This document shows, one piece after another, positions 56,922 through 64,000 of a stretch of DNA of 64,000 nucleotides. The notes under the pieces are model-generated. The model ran no database searches, had not been told where the DNA came from, and was given only the letters and a program-made list of their open reading frames with translations. Source of the DNA: Vibrio cortegadensis (lineage in GTDB: Bacteria > Pseudomonadota > Gammaproteobacteria > Enterobacterales > Vibrionaceae); assembly GCF_024347395.1 (NCBI RefSeq), contig NZ_AP025472.1, forward strand, positions 2,480,001-2,544,000. The letters are read 5' to 3'. How positions within the stretch are numbered: the stretch's first letter is position 1; each line of letters opens with the position of its first letter. The position numbers were made by a program, and so were the translations under genes.

Positions 56922-57002
56922 AAAAACCTCGGAATGCTATCAATGCTATGTCATTGAGTTTGCGTCATGTTGATGACTATCGTCGTTCAACTATCATATT
57001 TA

Positions 57003-57032
57003 TTAGCATTGGTATAAAAATGCTGTTAGAAT
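57003..57032 (+). promoter_or_regulatory. Predicted rpsT promoter
   Basis: TTAGCA (57003-57008), an 18-bp spacer and TAGAAT (57027-57032), then the GC-rich discriminator CCCCGCC typical of stringently controlled ribosomal genes. A second TTGACA (57107-57112) followed after 17 bp by GATAGT could be a further promoter. Confidence 0.5.
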
Positions 57033-57183
57033 CCCCGCCATCTTAACCGCGATAACCTTTCCATACCAAAGTTTGTTTGGTTCAGGTGGGTTTTTGCACA
57101 AATCATTTGACATTTAAGCGCCTATGAGGGATAGTCCTCGCCCTTAAATTGTCACCGAACTAAAGTTTTTGGGAGTTAGACCC

Positions 57184-57444
57184 TTGGCAAACTGTAAATC
57201 TGCTAAGAAGCGCGCTATCCAAGCTGAGAAACGTCGCCAGCACAATGCTAGCCGTCGTTCTATGATGCGCACTTACATGAAAAAAACAATCGCAGCTATT
57301 GAAGCTGGCGATAAAGAAGCTGCAACTGCTGCACTAGTAGAAGTTACACCGCTTCTAGACCGTATGGCGACTAAAGGCCTTATTCATAAGAATAAAGCTG
57401 CACGTCATAAGTCTCGTTTCACTGCTGCAATCAAAGCTCTTTAA
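57184..57444 (+). CDS. rpsT: 30S ribosomal protein S20
   Basis: S20 is a primary-binding protein of the 30S body. I start it at the TTG at 57184, giving 86 aa beginning (M)ANCKSAKKRAIQAEKRRQHN, the family N-terminus. GGGAGT lies about nine bases upstream. E. coli rpsT likewise uses UUG, a feature tied to its translational autoregulation. The sequence is rich in Lys and Arg, with the conserved RMATKGLIHKNKAARHKSR near the end. It is monocistronic, with a strong terminator. Confidence 0.96.
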   Translation: MANCKSAKKRAIQAEKRRQHNASRRSMMRTYMKKTIAAIEAGDKEAATAALVEVTPLLDRMATKGLIHKNKAARHKSRFTAAIKAL

Positions 57445-57469
57445 TAGAAATTTGATTCTAGTGAACGAA

Positions 57470-57495
57470 AAAAACCGGCTTTTGCCGGTTTTTTT
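57470..57495 (+). terminator. Terminator of rpsT
   Basis: A stem AAAACCGGC / GCCGGTTTT with a TTTT loop and a T-rich tail, about 25 bp after the rpsT stop. Confidence 0.92.
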
Positions 57496-57562
57496 ATATC
57501 TAAATTTTATAGCCGTAAACAAAACCTCACCTTCAGACTGCATCATTAAATATTTAAACGAT

Positions 57563-57592
57563 AAAAAAGGCTGATATTTTCATACCAACCTT
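57563..57592 (-). terminator. Terminator of hlyU
   Basis: On the minus strand the 11-bp stem AAGGTTGGTAT / ATATCAGCCTT (two G-U pairs, loop GAAA) is followed by TTTT. The wobble pairs make it stable only when read in this direction, which fits hlyU. Confidence 0.75.
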
Positions 57593-57628
57593 CTCTCATT
57601 GATCACGCTCTATGGCGACTATCTAAAA

Positions 57629-57925
57629 TTAGTCCTGACAGTAAAGTCCATGAAGCAATTCAATCATCGCCTTCACTTCTTTACTACTTAAACTATAGTA
57701 AACCGTCTGCGCTTCTTTACGAGTATCAACCAAGCCATCTCTACGCAACCACGCTAGGTGTTGTGATAATGCAGATTGACTCAATTCTAAATTACAGCAC
57801 AACTCACCGACAGAGAGTTCTTGATTGTGCAATAAACATAAGATTTGCAAGCGTCTTTCATTCGCCATGGCCTTCAGCAAAACAACCGCGTTCGCAGAGT
57901 TTTTTTCCATCTCTTCAAGGTTCAT
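57629..57925 (-). CDS. hlyU: ArsR/SmtB-family virulence regulator HlyU
   Basis: HlyU is a winged-helix dimer which in Vibrio activates haemolysin or RTX toxin genes, mainly by countering H-NS. The 98-aa protein has the ArsR fold with LLKAMANERRLQILCLL, the recognition helix LSQSALSQHLAWLRRDGLV (about 48-66) and the wing TVYYSLS. There is no metal-binding CxC motif in the alpha-3 helix, as expected for HlyU. Cysteines are at 30, 43, 44 and 96; Cys30 is the position reported as redox sensitive in Vibrio vulnificus. AGGGGT precedes the start. It lies 90 bp downstream of nhaR on the same strand. Confidence 0.93.
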   Translation of the reverse strand: MNLEEMEKNSANAVVLLKAMANERRLQILCLLHNQELSVGELCCNLELSQSALSQHLAWLRRDGLVDTRKEAQTVYYSLSSKEVKAMIELLHGLYCQD

Positions 57926-58015
57926 GTACTACCCCTGTAAAATAAAATAAGTGTAACTTTATATGTTTTTATAATAATTCGATGATAATCCATTTACTGG
58001 CGATAATAAAAGCGA

Positions 58016-58906
58016 TCATTTAAACAATTGACTAAAATCGGCGTCACATACATTTTTTACGGCTGGATGTTGGATCATCCTTTCAGCAAAAATGACATAA
58101 TATTCTTCTTTTAGCTCATCCATATGCCCTAATAACTGCAATGTACGCTCATCTTCTATCTCGTTCATATACAAGCTTGGGGCTAAGAAAATCACATCTT
58201 GGTGGTAGCGTGAGAAAGCTTTCATTAAAGCAACATCATCAAATTCACCTAAAATATTAGGCTGAAGCCCTTGGCGATCAAACCACTGTAGAACTTTCCG
58301 CCCCATTGATGTTCGGCTCCCAGGGATGAGCAATTTTCGTTCTTCCAAAACAGCTGGAAAACTCACATTTTCCACATTACCCGTACAGAAGAAGCTCATA
58401 TTAGTTTCACCAAGCTTCTTACTAAATAAACCCGGGATCTTGCCTGAATCCACCGGACAGTCAGATAAAATCATATCCAGTTTATGCTGAGATAAACGTT
58501 CTAGTAACATTTCATGAGTCGACTCAAAGCAACGTAGGTGAATGCTGTCATCATCGGGAACCGTGGTCATTAAGATTTTACTTACCACTCGCTTGGAGAG
58601 CGCATCCGCCACCCCTACCTCAAATAATATGTTGGAGTGCTGACTGTAGTTAACAATATCAAGCATTTCATAGCTCAAGCCGAACATACGATCAGCGTAT
58701 TTAAAAACCAGTTGCCCAAGCTCTGTCGGTTCGATACTACGACCATTACGCTTAGTCAGTTTCCCATCCATACGCTCTTCGAGAGCTTTAATTTGACCGG
58801 TCACTGTTTGTGGCGTCAAAAACAGCGCATCCGCCGCTTTCGTTACTGAGCCTTGTTTACACACCATCCAGAAATAATATAGGTGGTTATAGTTTAAATG
58901 AGACAT
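58016..58906 (-). CDS. nhaR: LysR-type Na+ response activator NhaR
   Basis: This is a LysR-family transcriptional activator that in enterics and Vibrio responds to sodium and activates the Na+/H+ antiporter gene nhaA. The 296-aa protein starts MSHLNYNHLYYFWMVCKQGSVTKAADALFLTPQTVTGQIKALEER, a classic NhaR helix-turn-helix (about 18-42). It ends in a two-lobed effector domain, with GSRTSMGRKVLQWF in the hinge region. nhaA is not in the window. It is divergent from the Na/Pi symporter gene, which makes a sodium-linked control of that gene conceivable. Confidence 0.92.
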   Translation of the reverse strand: MSHLNYNHLYYFWMVCKQGSVTKAADALFLTPQTVTGQIKALEERMDGKLTKRNGRSIEPTELGQLVFKYADRMFGLSYEMLDIVNYSQHSNILFEVGVADALSKRVVSKILMTTVPDDDSIHLRCFESTHEMLLERLSQHKLDMILSDCPVDSGKIPGLFSKKLGETNMSFFCTGNVENVSFPAVLEERKLLIPGSRTSMGRKVLQWFDRQGLQPNILGEFDDVALMKAFSRYHQDVIFLAPSLYMNEIEDERTLQLLGHMDELKEEYYVIFAERMIQHPAVKNVCDADFSQLFK

Positions 58907-59200
58907 TGTTAGCCATCGTGCTAGTCATTTGAGTATGCCTTTATAGCAAATGTTACATCACACAACAAACTATCGGAAATTACGACCAGTTCAAACTAAT
59001 TCCATACTTTTCCCGAACAATGATGTTCATATTTAAAATAAAAAAGTAATAGGAATGCCATTTAATTGAAATTAATTACTCGATAGACATCTAGACACCT
59101 TAAACAATTTACGCCTTAAAAACCTTTAATATCAGCAACTTAAATCCAAAAATTACAAGAAAAATGAATATTTCCTGAGAATTCATACAAAAAACTTTCT

Positions 59201-59218
59201 TCGCCACATAAGTGTCAT
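59201..59218 (+). promoter_or_regulatory. Possible Pho box upstream of the Na/Pi symporter gene
   Basis: TCGCCACATAAGTGTCAT has one perfect downstream half (TGTCAT) and one poor upstream half. By eye about 13 of 18 positions fit the PhoB consensus. It lies 85 bp before the symporter gene, in the 396-bp gap 58907-59302 that otherwise shows only A/T-rich sequence and no gene. Confidence 0.3.
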
Positions 59219-59302
59219 ATTACTGAAATATTTAACCTCTAACATCGCGGACAGATTCAACAATCGACCAAACCTACTTTAAATGGTCAAACGGAGATAA
59301 CT

Positions 59303-60451
59303 ATGATTAACCAAGCAACTGCTGCTGCAGCGCCGATTTCAAGCACGACTCGTTGGCTACGCTGGGCTAACTTGGCGTTCATGCTATACCTACTTTTACT
59401 TGCTGTTTCTATGGTTGGAAGCGGCTTCAAATTAGCAACAGGTGAACAGGCAAAAGTTCTATTTGAATTTGCTTCACACCCTGTAGCCGGTTTAATGATT
59501 GGCTTAGTTGCGACAGCTTTAATTCAATCTTCAAGTACCGTCACATCGATTATTGTTGGCCTTGTGGCTGGTGGCTTGCCTGTTGAAACCGCCATTCCTA
59601 TGATCATGGGTGCAAACATTGGTACAACAGTCACCAATACATTAGTGAGCCTAGGCCACGTTCGATGTAATCAAGAGTTCAAACGAGCTTTTGCTAGTGC
59701 CACTATCCATGACTTCTTTAATTTACTCGCAGTCGCTATTTTCTTACCGTTAGAGATGGCGTTTGGCATTCTAGAAAAGATTTCACACTGGTTAGTTTCA
59801 CCAATGCTAGCAACCGGTGATATGAGCATTAAAGGCTTAAACTTTATAAAGCCAATCACTAAACCTGTTGTCAGCGCGCTTAAAGAGCCTCTATCAACCT
59901 TTGGGGATGTCGCTGGTGGTATTGCGCTTATTGTTCTCGGTATTGCGACCATCTTCGTTGCTATCACCGTCATGGGTAAGTTGATGAAGAGCCTAATGGT
60001 TGGTCGTGCTCGTGAGATTCTAAAGAACGCGATTGGTCGTGGACCGATTCACGGAATAGTATCAGGATCTATCGTTACGGTACTCGTACAATCGTCTTCA
60101 ACAACGACAAGCTTGATGGTGCCACTGGTTGGTACTGGCGTGCTTAAAGTTCGCGATGTGTACCCATTTACCCTTGGAGCAAACATTGGTACGTGTATTA
60201 CAGCCCTATTAGCTGCAACGGCTGTATCTGGTGAGTTTGCCGTGTTCGCACTACAGATTGCTTTGGTTCACTTAGCCTTTAACATTCTGGCGACGGTATT
60301 TATCTTCGGTATTCCGTTCCTTCGTGAGCTGCCTGTTAAGTGTGCTGACTTTATTTCAGACATGGCGGTTAAGAATAGAGGCATTGTGGCCGCTTACTTA
60401 GTCAGCGTGTTTATCATCATGCCAGGTACAATCCTCGCATTAACGGTTTAA
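59303..60451 (+). CDS. nptA: Na+/phosphate symporter, NptA-like
   Basis: This is an inner-membrane sodium/phosphate co-transporter of the PF02690 type, related to animal type II Na/Pi co-transporters. The 382-aa protein has two inverted repeats, each with the QSSS signature: TALIQSSSTVTSIIVGLVAGG (about 72-92) and TVLVQSSSTTTSLMVPLVGTG (about 260-280). Each is followed by a GANIGT motif. About eight or nine membrane segments are visible. GGAGATA precedes the ATG. It is flanked by divergent nhaR and convergent thyA. It could serve as a low-affinity or alkaline-sea-water phosphate importer beside the Pst system. Confidence 0.9.
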   Translation: MINQATAAAAPISSTTRWLRWANLAFMLYLLLLAVSMVGSGFKLATGEQAKVLFEFASHPVAGLMIGLVATALIQSSSTVTSIIVGLVAGGLPVETAIPMIMGANIGTTVTNTLVSLGHVRCNQEFKRAFASATIHDFFNLLAVAIFLPLEMAFGILEKISHWLVSPMLATGDMSIKGLNFIKPITKPVVSALKEPLSTFGDVAGGIALIVLGIATIFVAITVMGKLMKSLMVGRAREILKNAIGRGPIHGIVSGSIVTVLVQSSSTTTSLMVPLVGTGVLKVRDVYPFTLGANIGTCITALLAATAVSGEFAVFALQIALVHLAFNILATVFIFGIPFLRELPVKCADFISDMAVKNRGIVAAYLVSVFIIMPGTILALTV

Positions 60452-60511
60452 TTTCTCAGCTTAATTAACGATGAGCTTCGTTAACTATGAGCTTAATTCT
60501 CTATGAATAGT

Positions 60512-60548
60512 AAAAAAGCCCCAACACCGAAAGGTATTGGGGCTTTTT
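60512..60548. terminator. Bidirectional terminator between nptA and thyA
   Basis: A stem AAAAAGCCCCAACACC / GGTATTGGGGCTTTTT (one mismatch, GAAA loop) with A/T tails on both sides. Confidence 0.9.
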
Positions 60549-60589
60549 AGTATTAGATTCGTTTACGGCAATATGAGTTTACAGTGACA

Positions 60590-61441
60590 TCACACCGAGA
60601 ATGGGTATTTGATACCTTCATGAGACTCATAACCTTCAACCTCAAAGTCATCTAAAGTCACCCATGTTTCTAGATCTTCTAACGATTGGATCTTCGGGTT
60701 AATTTTAAATCGAGGAACCGATAAAGGTTCACGCTTCAGCTGAATATCACGCATTGGTGCAAGTTGGTCTTCATAAATATGTGCATTTACAATCTTATGA
60801 TATGCCACACCCGCTTTCTTACCGGTTATCTGCGCCATGATGGCAAGAAATGCATAAACTTGAACCATATTAAAATTAAGCCCTAGTGGGACATCACACG
60901 AGCGTTGAGTACTATTTAAGTACAGAGTATCACCCAGTAGTGAAAAGTGATGACTGTACATACACGGACGCAAGCAACCCATATGAAATTCACCAGGGTT
61001 GTAGAAGTTCAAGATCTCACCGCGATCATCCACCCCTTTGGTTAGGTCATCAACAATCTTACGTAGCTGATCAACCGTGCCACCATCAGGTTTCGCCCAA
61101 GCACGACCTTGAACGCCATACACGCGCCCCATGTCATCTTCCCCTTTACGGAAAGGACTCTTGAGCCATACTTCATTTAAGTTCGAGTTTGCATCCCACG
61201 TTTTCGTGCCCAGCTTACGAAAATCTTCAGCGTTATCGTAACCTCGAATGTAACCAAGTAACTCAGCGACTGCGGCTTTCCAGAAGCTCTTACGCGTGGT
61301 AACAAGTGGGAATTGATTCTGTCCAACATCATAGGTCAAATCAGCATTAATCACGGTTAAACAGCGTTTACCCGTTCGCTCATTTTCAATCCAAGTACCT
61401 TGGTCAACAATGCGCTGACATAAATCTAAATACTGTTTCAC
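60590..61441 (-). CDS. thyA: Thymidylate synthase ThyA
   Basis: ThyA methylates dUMP to dTMP using methylene-tetrahydrofolate. The 283-aa protein has the family core: R27 region in GKRCLTV, FPLVTTRKSFWKAAVAELLGYIRG, GRVYGVQGRAW, and the phosphate-binding STQRSCDVPLGLNFNMVQVY with an IYEDQ motif near the end. The catalytic Cys is C160 in CLRPCMYSHHF. The residue after it is Met rather than the His usual in the LPPCH-type motif, marking a divergent ThyA subclass. It is 20 bp downstream of lgt, as in enterics. Confidence 0.93.
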   Translation of the reverse strand: MKQYLDLCQRIVDQGTWIENERTGKRCLTVINADLTYDVGQNQFPLVTTRKSFWKAAVAELLGYIRGYDNAEDFRKLGTKTWDANSNLNEVWLKSPFRKGEDDMGRVYGVQGRAWAKPDGGTVDQLRKIVDDLTKGVDDRGEILNFYNPGEFHMGCLRPCMYSHHFSLLGDTLYLNSTQRSCDVPLGLNFNMVQVYAFLAIMAQITGKKAGVAYHKIVNAHIYEDQLAPMRDIQLKREPLSVPRFKINPKIQSLEDLETWVTLDDFEVEGYESHEGIKYPFSV

Positions 61442-61461
61442 TATCTATCCTTTGCTAACTG

Positions 61462-62265
61462 TTAGCGTGTTACTTTGTTATTCATTTTATAGGCCCAAGC
61501 AATAAGCAGAGCCCCTAGCAATACCATTGGAAGAGAAAGAATCTGTCCCATTGAGATAAAGCCACCAAACAATCCTAAATGAGCATCAGGTTGGCGAACG
61601 TATTCTACAAGGAAACGGAAGGTGCCGTAACCCATCAAGAATAAACCAGCCACCGATCCAGCAGGACGCGGTTTACGAATAAACCAATTAAGAATAAAGA
61701 AGAGAACAACCCCTTCTAGCGCAAACTCATACAGTTGAGAAGGATGACGAGGCAAAGGGCCGCCATTTGGGAAAATAATCGCCCATGGCACATCAGTCAC
61801 ACGTCCCCATAATTCACTGTTCATGAAATTACCCAAACGGCCCATCCCTAAACCAAACGGAACTAATGGAGCGACAAAATCTGCAACCGCAAAGAAGGTA
61901 CGCTGGTTTCTACGCGCATACCAAAACATCGCGGTAATGACACCAAGCAGGCCGCCATGGAATGACATCCCCCCCGTCCACACCTTAAATAGGTAGAGAG
62001 GGTCTTGCAAAAACAGATCAAAGTTATAGAACAGTACATAGCCTACTCGGCCGCCAATCACGACACCAAGAAAGCCAGCAAAAAGTAGGTCAGAGACTTC
62101 TTCGCGCGTCCAACCACTTCCCTGTTTATCCGCTCGGCGGTTAGCAAGCCACATCGCGAACATAAAGCCGACCAAATACATGAGTCCATACCAGCGTATA
62201 GAGATTGGTCCTAATTCAAGTAAAACAGGATCAATATTGGGGAATTCGATAAATCCCTGAGACAT
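61462..62265 (-). CDS. lgt: Prolipoprotein diacylglyceryl transferase Lgt
   Basis: Lgt is an inner-membrane enzyme that attaches diacylglycerol to the lipobox Cys, the step before LspA. The 267-aa protein has seven hydrophobic segments and the essential motifs: YGLMYLVGFMFAMWLANRRA, GGMSFHGGLLGV with the conserved His (near 103), and the Lgt signature GLGMGRLGNFMNSELWGR with essential Arg and Asn residues (about 138-155). It lies 20 bp before thyA and 26 bp after the TauE/SafE gene. Confidence 0.97.
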   Translation of the reverse strand: MSQGFIEFPNIDPVLLELGPISIRWYGLMYLVGFMFAMWLANRRADKQGSGWTREEVSDLLFAGFLGVVIGGRVGYVLFYNFDLFLQDPLYLFKVWTGGMSFHGGLLGVITAMFWYARRNQRTFFAVADFVAPLVPFGLGMGRLGNFMNSELWGRVTDVPWAIIFPNGGPLPRHPSQLYEFALEGVVLFFILNWFIRKPRPAGSVAGLFLMGYGTFRFLVEYVRQPDAHLGLFGGFISMGQILSLPMVLLGALLIAWAYKMNNKVTR

Positions 62266-62291
62266 AAGAAAGTTCTCTTTTTAAAGTGAGT

Positions 62292-63083
62292 CTACAGCAG
62301 CATTGTGCCAGCGATAAAAATTAAAAATACAGCAAAAATCTTTTTCAACACAGGAGTTGGCAGTCGAGTGGCTAAATTTGCACCGACTCTAGTGGTTAAC
62401 ATAGAGGTAGAAGTGATCGCGATTAATGCGGGAAGATACACATAACCCACGCTATACGCGGGTAAACTTTCAACTGCTGAACCATGCAAGATAAAACCAA
62501 GCATGCCAGAAATGGCAATCACACAACCACACACAGATGAGGAGCCTACCGCTTTACGCATCTCAACGCCATGACGATTTAAAAACGGAACAGACAGCGA
62601 GCCACCACCAATTCCCGCCAACGATGACACGACACCAATTCCTGCTCCACAGCACATAGTGATGATTGAACTCGGCATGGCTCGTTGAATCGTCGTTTTA
62701 ATCGACAATAACATTTGGATTGATAACAGAAGCACAATCACCCCAAAGACTTTTGGCAAATATTGGGCGGGGATCAATTCGGCAATATTCGAACCGACAA
62801 ACCCACCAACAATCACGCCAGGCATCAACCATTTAACAACAAACATATCGACATTGCCGAGCCTAAGGTGGTTTAACGCTGAGGATCCAGATGTAACAAT
62901 GATACTGGCCAACGACGTTGCTAATGCAATTTGCATAATGATATCAGGCTGAATATTCGCCATAGGTAAGAGAAAGAGCAGCGCGGGAACGACGATTAGG
63001 CCTCCCCCAATACCAAGCAAGCCAGCCATCACACCTACCACTGCACCTAGCGCAAGCAGCAAGCTTAATAATTCGTAATTCAA
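62292..63083 (-). CDS. TauE/SafE-family permease (COG0730)
   Basis: This is a predicted inner-membrane anion transporter of the sulfite/sulfonate exporter family; the substrate is unknown. The 263-aa protein has about eight hydrophobic segments in two halves. Each half carries the family glycine-rich motif: GVMAGLLGIGGGLIVVPALLFLLP (about 18-41) and GVVSSLAGIGGGSLSVPFLN (about 149-168). It sits between ptsP (8-bp gap) and lgt (26-bp gap), so all four genes ptsP-tauE-lgt-thyA are likely one unit. Enterics lack a gene at this place. Confidence 0.88.
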   Translation of the reverse strand: MNYELLSLLLALGAVVGVMAGLLGIGGGLIVVPALLFLLPMANIQPDIIMQIALATSLASIIVTSGSSALNHLRLGNVDMFVVKWLMPGVIVGGFVGSNIAELIPAQYLPKVFGVIVLLLSIQMLLSIKTTIQRAMPSSIITMCCGAGIGVVSSLAGIGGGSLSVPFLNRHGVEMRKAVGSSSVCGCVIAISGMLGFILHGSAVESLPAYSVGYVYLPALIAITSTSMLTTRVGANLATRLPTPVLKKIFAVFLIFIAGTMLL

Positions 63084-63091
63084 AGTGGTTC

Positions 63092-64000
63092 CTATTTTTT
63101 ACCCGCTCGGATGAAGCCAGCAAAACCTTTACGTTCAAAATATTCCAGCATCATAGTATAAATCGATTCACCATACGGCTGCATCAAGGCTGTGTCAGCA
63201 AGTACCTTAAGTTCTTGAGCATCAGAATGACGCAACAAATATTTAATTCGAGCTACATTAGAGGTATTCATACTCAAGGTTCGATAACCGAGCCCAAGCA
63301 GTAGCAATGAGCCCATAGGATCACCCGCTAACTCACCACAAATACATACAGGCAACGAATGACGCTCACATGTATCATAAATATGCTTAAGTGCCATGAT
63401 GACAGCAGGATGCATGGATTCATAGACATCAGAAACCCGTGAATTGTTTCGATCAACCGCCAATAAATATTGTGTTAAGTCATTGGTACCCACCGACACA
63501 AAATCCACTTTATCAGCAATCAAAGGCAACAAATAAAGCATTGAAGGGACTTCAATCATGATCCCAATCAGGGGTTTTCGGATAGAAGCATCTTGCAGGT
63601 TGACCTCATTAAATGCTTGTTCAATCAACTGTAATGCATCATCCAGCTCTTGAGTACTCGAAATCATCGGCAATAAAATGCTCAGGTTATGATGCTGAGT
63701 GCTCGCGCGTAACATCGCTCGCAGTTGAATAACAAAAATATCAGGATGATCTAAGGTAAAACGAATTCCACGCCAGCCTAAGAATGGGTTGTCCTCTTCG
63801 ATCGGTAAATAGGGAAGGGCTTTATCACCGCCAACATCCAGTGTACGCATCACAACTCGCTTATCAGGGTAGGCATTTAAAACCGAGCGATACTGCTGAA
63901 TTTGTTCTTCTTCTGAGGGGAATCGGTGCTGAAGTAAAAATGAAATTTCCGTTCGATAAAGCCCAACACCATCGACCCCTCTATTGATCGCGATGTTACT
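63092..64000 (-). CDS. ptsP: Nitrogen phosphotransferase Enzyme I (PtsP), N-terminal part outside window
   Basis: PtsP (EI-Ntr) is the first phosphotransferase of the regulatory nitrogen PTS. The frame stays open on the minus strand to the last base of the window, so the gene continues beyond it; an apparent start at 63853 is internal. The visible ~302 residues are the PEP-binding TIM barrel: GVGLYRTEISFLL, VVMRTLDVGGDK, the metal-binding GTNDLTQYLLAVDRNN and the catalytic Cys in VCICGELAGDP. The GAF and phospho-histidine domains must lie outside. The stop is 8 bp before the TauE/SafE gene. Confidence 0.95.
   Translation of the reverse strand, partial: SNIAINRGVDGVGLYRTEISFLLQHRFPSEEEQIQQYRSVLNAYPDKRVVMRTLDVGGDKALPYLPIEEDNPFLGWRGIRFTLDHPDIFVIQLRAMLRASTQHHNLSILLPMISSTQELDDALQLIEQAFNEVNLQDASIRKPLIGIMIEVPSMLYLLPLIADKVDFVSVGTNDLTQYLLAVDRNNSRVSDVYESMHPAVIMALKHIYDTCERHSLPVCICGELAGDPMGSLLLLGLGYRTLSMNTSNVARIKYLLRHSDAQELKVLADTALMQPYGESIYTMMLEYFERKGFAGFIRAGKK

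Overview
The window is a 64 kb piece of a Vibrio-type (Vibrionaceae, Gammaproteobacteria) larger chromosome. The evidence is the gene content and order: phoB-phoR-pstS-pstCAB-phoU, rdgC, trhP-yfhL, an rrn operon, clpB-pgeF-rluD/bamD, raiA-pheA, nspS-mbaA, yjjX/trpR-slt, a PlzA-like PilZ gene, aroF-tyrA, hlyU-nhaR and a sodium/phosphate symporter gene. The NspS/MbaA pair and HlyU are Vibrio hallmarks. No integrase, transposase, phage, restriction, toxin-antitoxin or CRISPR module is visible. The species cannot be fixed from inspection. Base composition looks even outside the rRNA genes.

Layout. 1-9.5 kb: the end of cutC, then the minus-strand phosphate regulon in two transcription units, each with its own Pho box: phoB-phoR-pstS, then pstC-pstA-pstB-phoU. 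9.5-12.35 kb: rdgC and the tRNA-modification pair trhP plus a ferredoxin. 12.4-19.05 kb: a minus-strand rrn operon (P1/P2, 16S, tRNA-Ala(GGC), 23S, 5S, tRNA-Asp, tRNA-Trp). It ends in an unusual array of about five 137-bp units, each carrying the 3' part of tRNA-Trp and a terminator. 19.1-24.5 kb: clpB (candidate sigma-32 promoter), pgeF, rluD and divergent bamD. 24.5-32.4 kb, plus strand: an MltF-like lytic transglycosylase, raiA, a clear pheL attenuator with pheA, the polyamine sensor pair nspS-mbaA, and yjjX. 32.5-38.6 kb: trpR and slt on minus, then ettA, a PilZ protein and an M23 peptidase on plus. 38.6-44.3 kb: aroF-tyrA behind TyrR boxes, then murein-recycling genes nagZ, anmK and murQ. 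44.3-49.2 kb: a small lipoprotein and a CstA-family transporter with the BtsS/BtsR-type two-component system; three 8-bp direct repeats at exact 20-bp spacing lie in front of the transporter. 49.2-57 kb: the ispH-fkpB-lspA-ileS-ribF-murJ block. 57-64 kb: rpsT, hlyU, nhaR, a sodium/phosphate symporter, thyA, lgt, a TauE/SafE permease and the 3' part of ptsP.

Functionally this is mostly core chromosome. The themes are phosphate sensing and uptake (Pst/PhoBR and an Na/Pi symporter), aromatic amino-acid control (pheL attenuation, TyrR, TrpR), c-di-GMP signalling (MbaA, PilZ protein), pyruvate-type sensing (BtsSR with a CstA-family transporter) and cell-wall turnover (MltF-like, Slt, M23, NagZ, AnmK, MurQ, PgeF). 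The least ordinary structures are the tRNA-Trp-derived tandem array (12.4-13.1 kb) and the phased repeats in front of the CstA-family gene (44.9 kb). Longer protein starts were trimmed where a Shine-Dalgarno sequence or family N-terminus favoured a downstream start (rdgC, clpB, pheA, mltF-like, mbaA, PilZ gene, DUF2799 gene, btsS, fkpB, lspA, rpsT).
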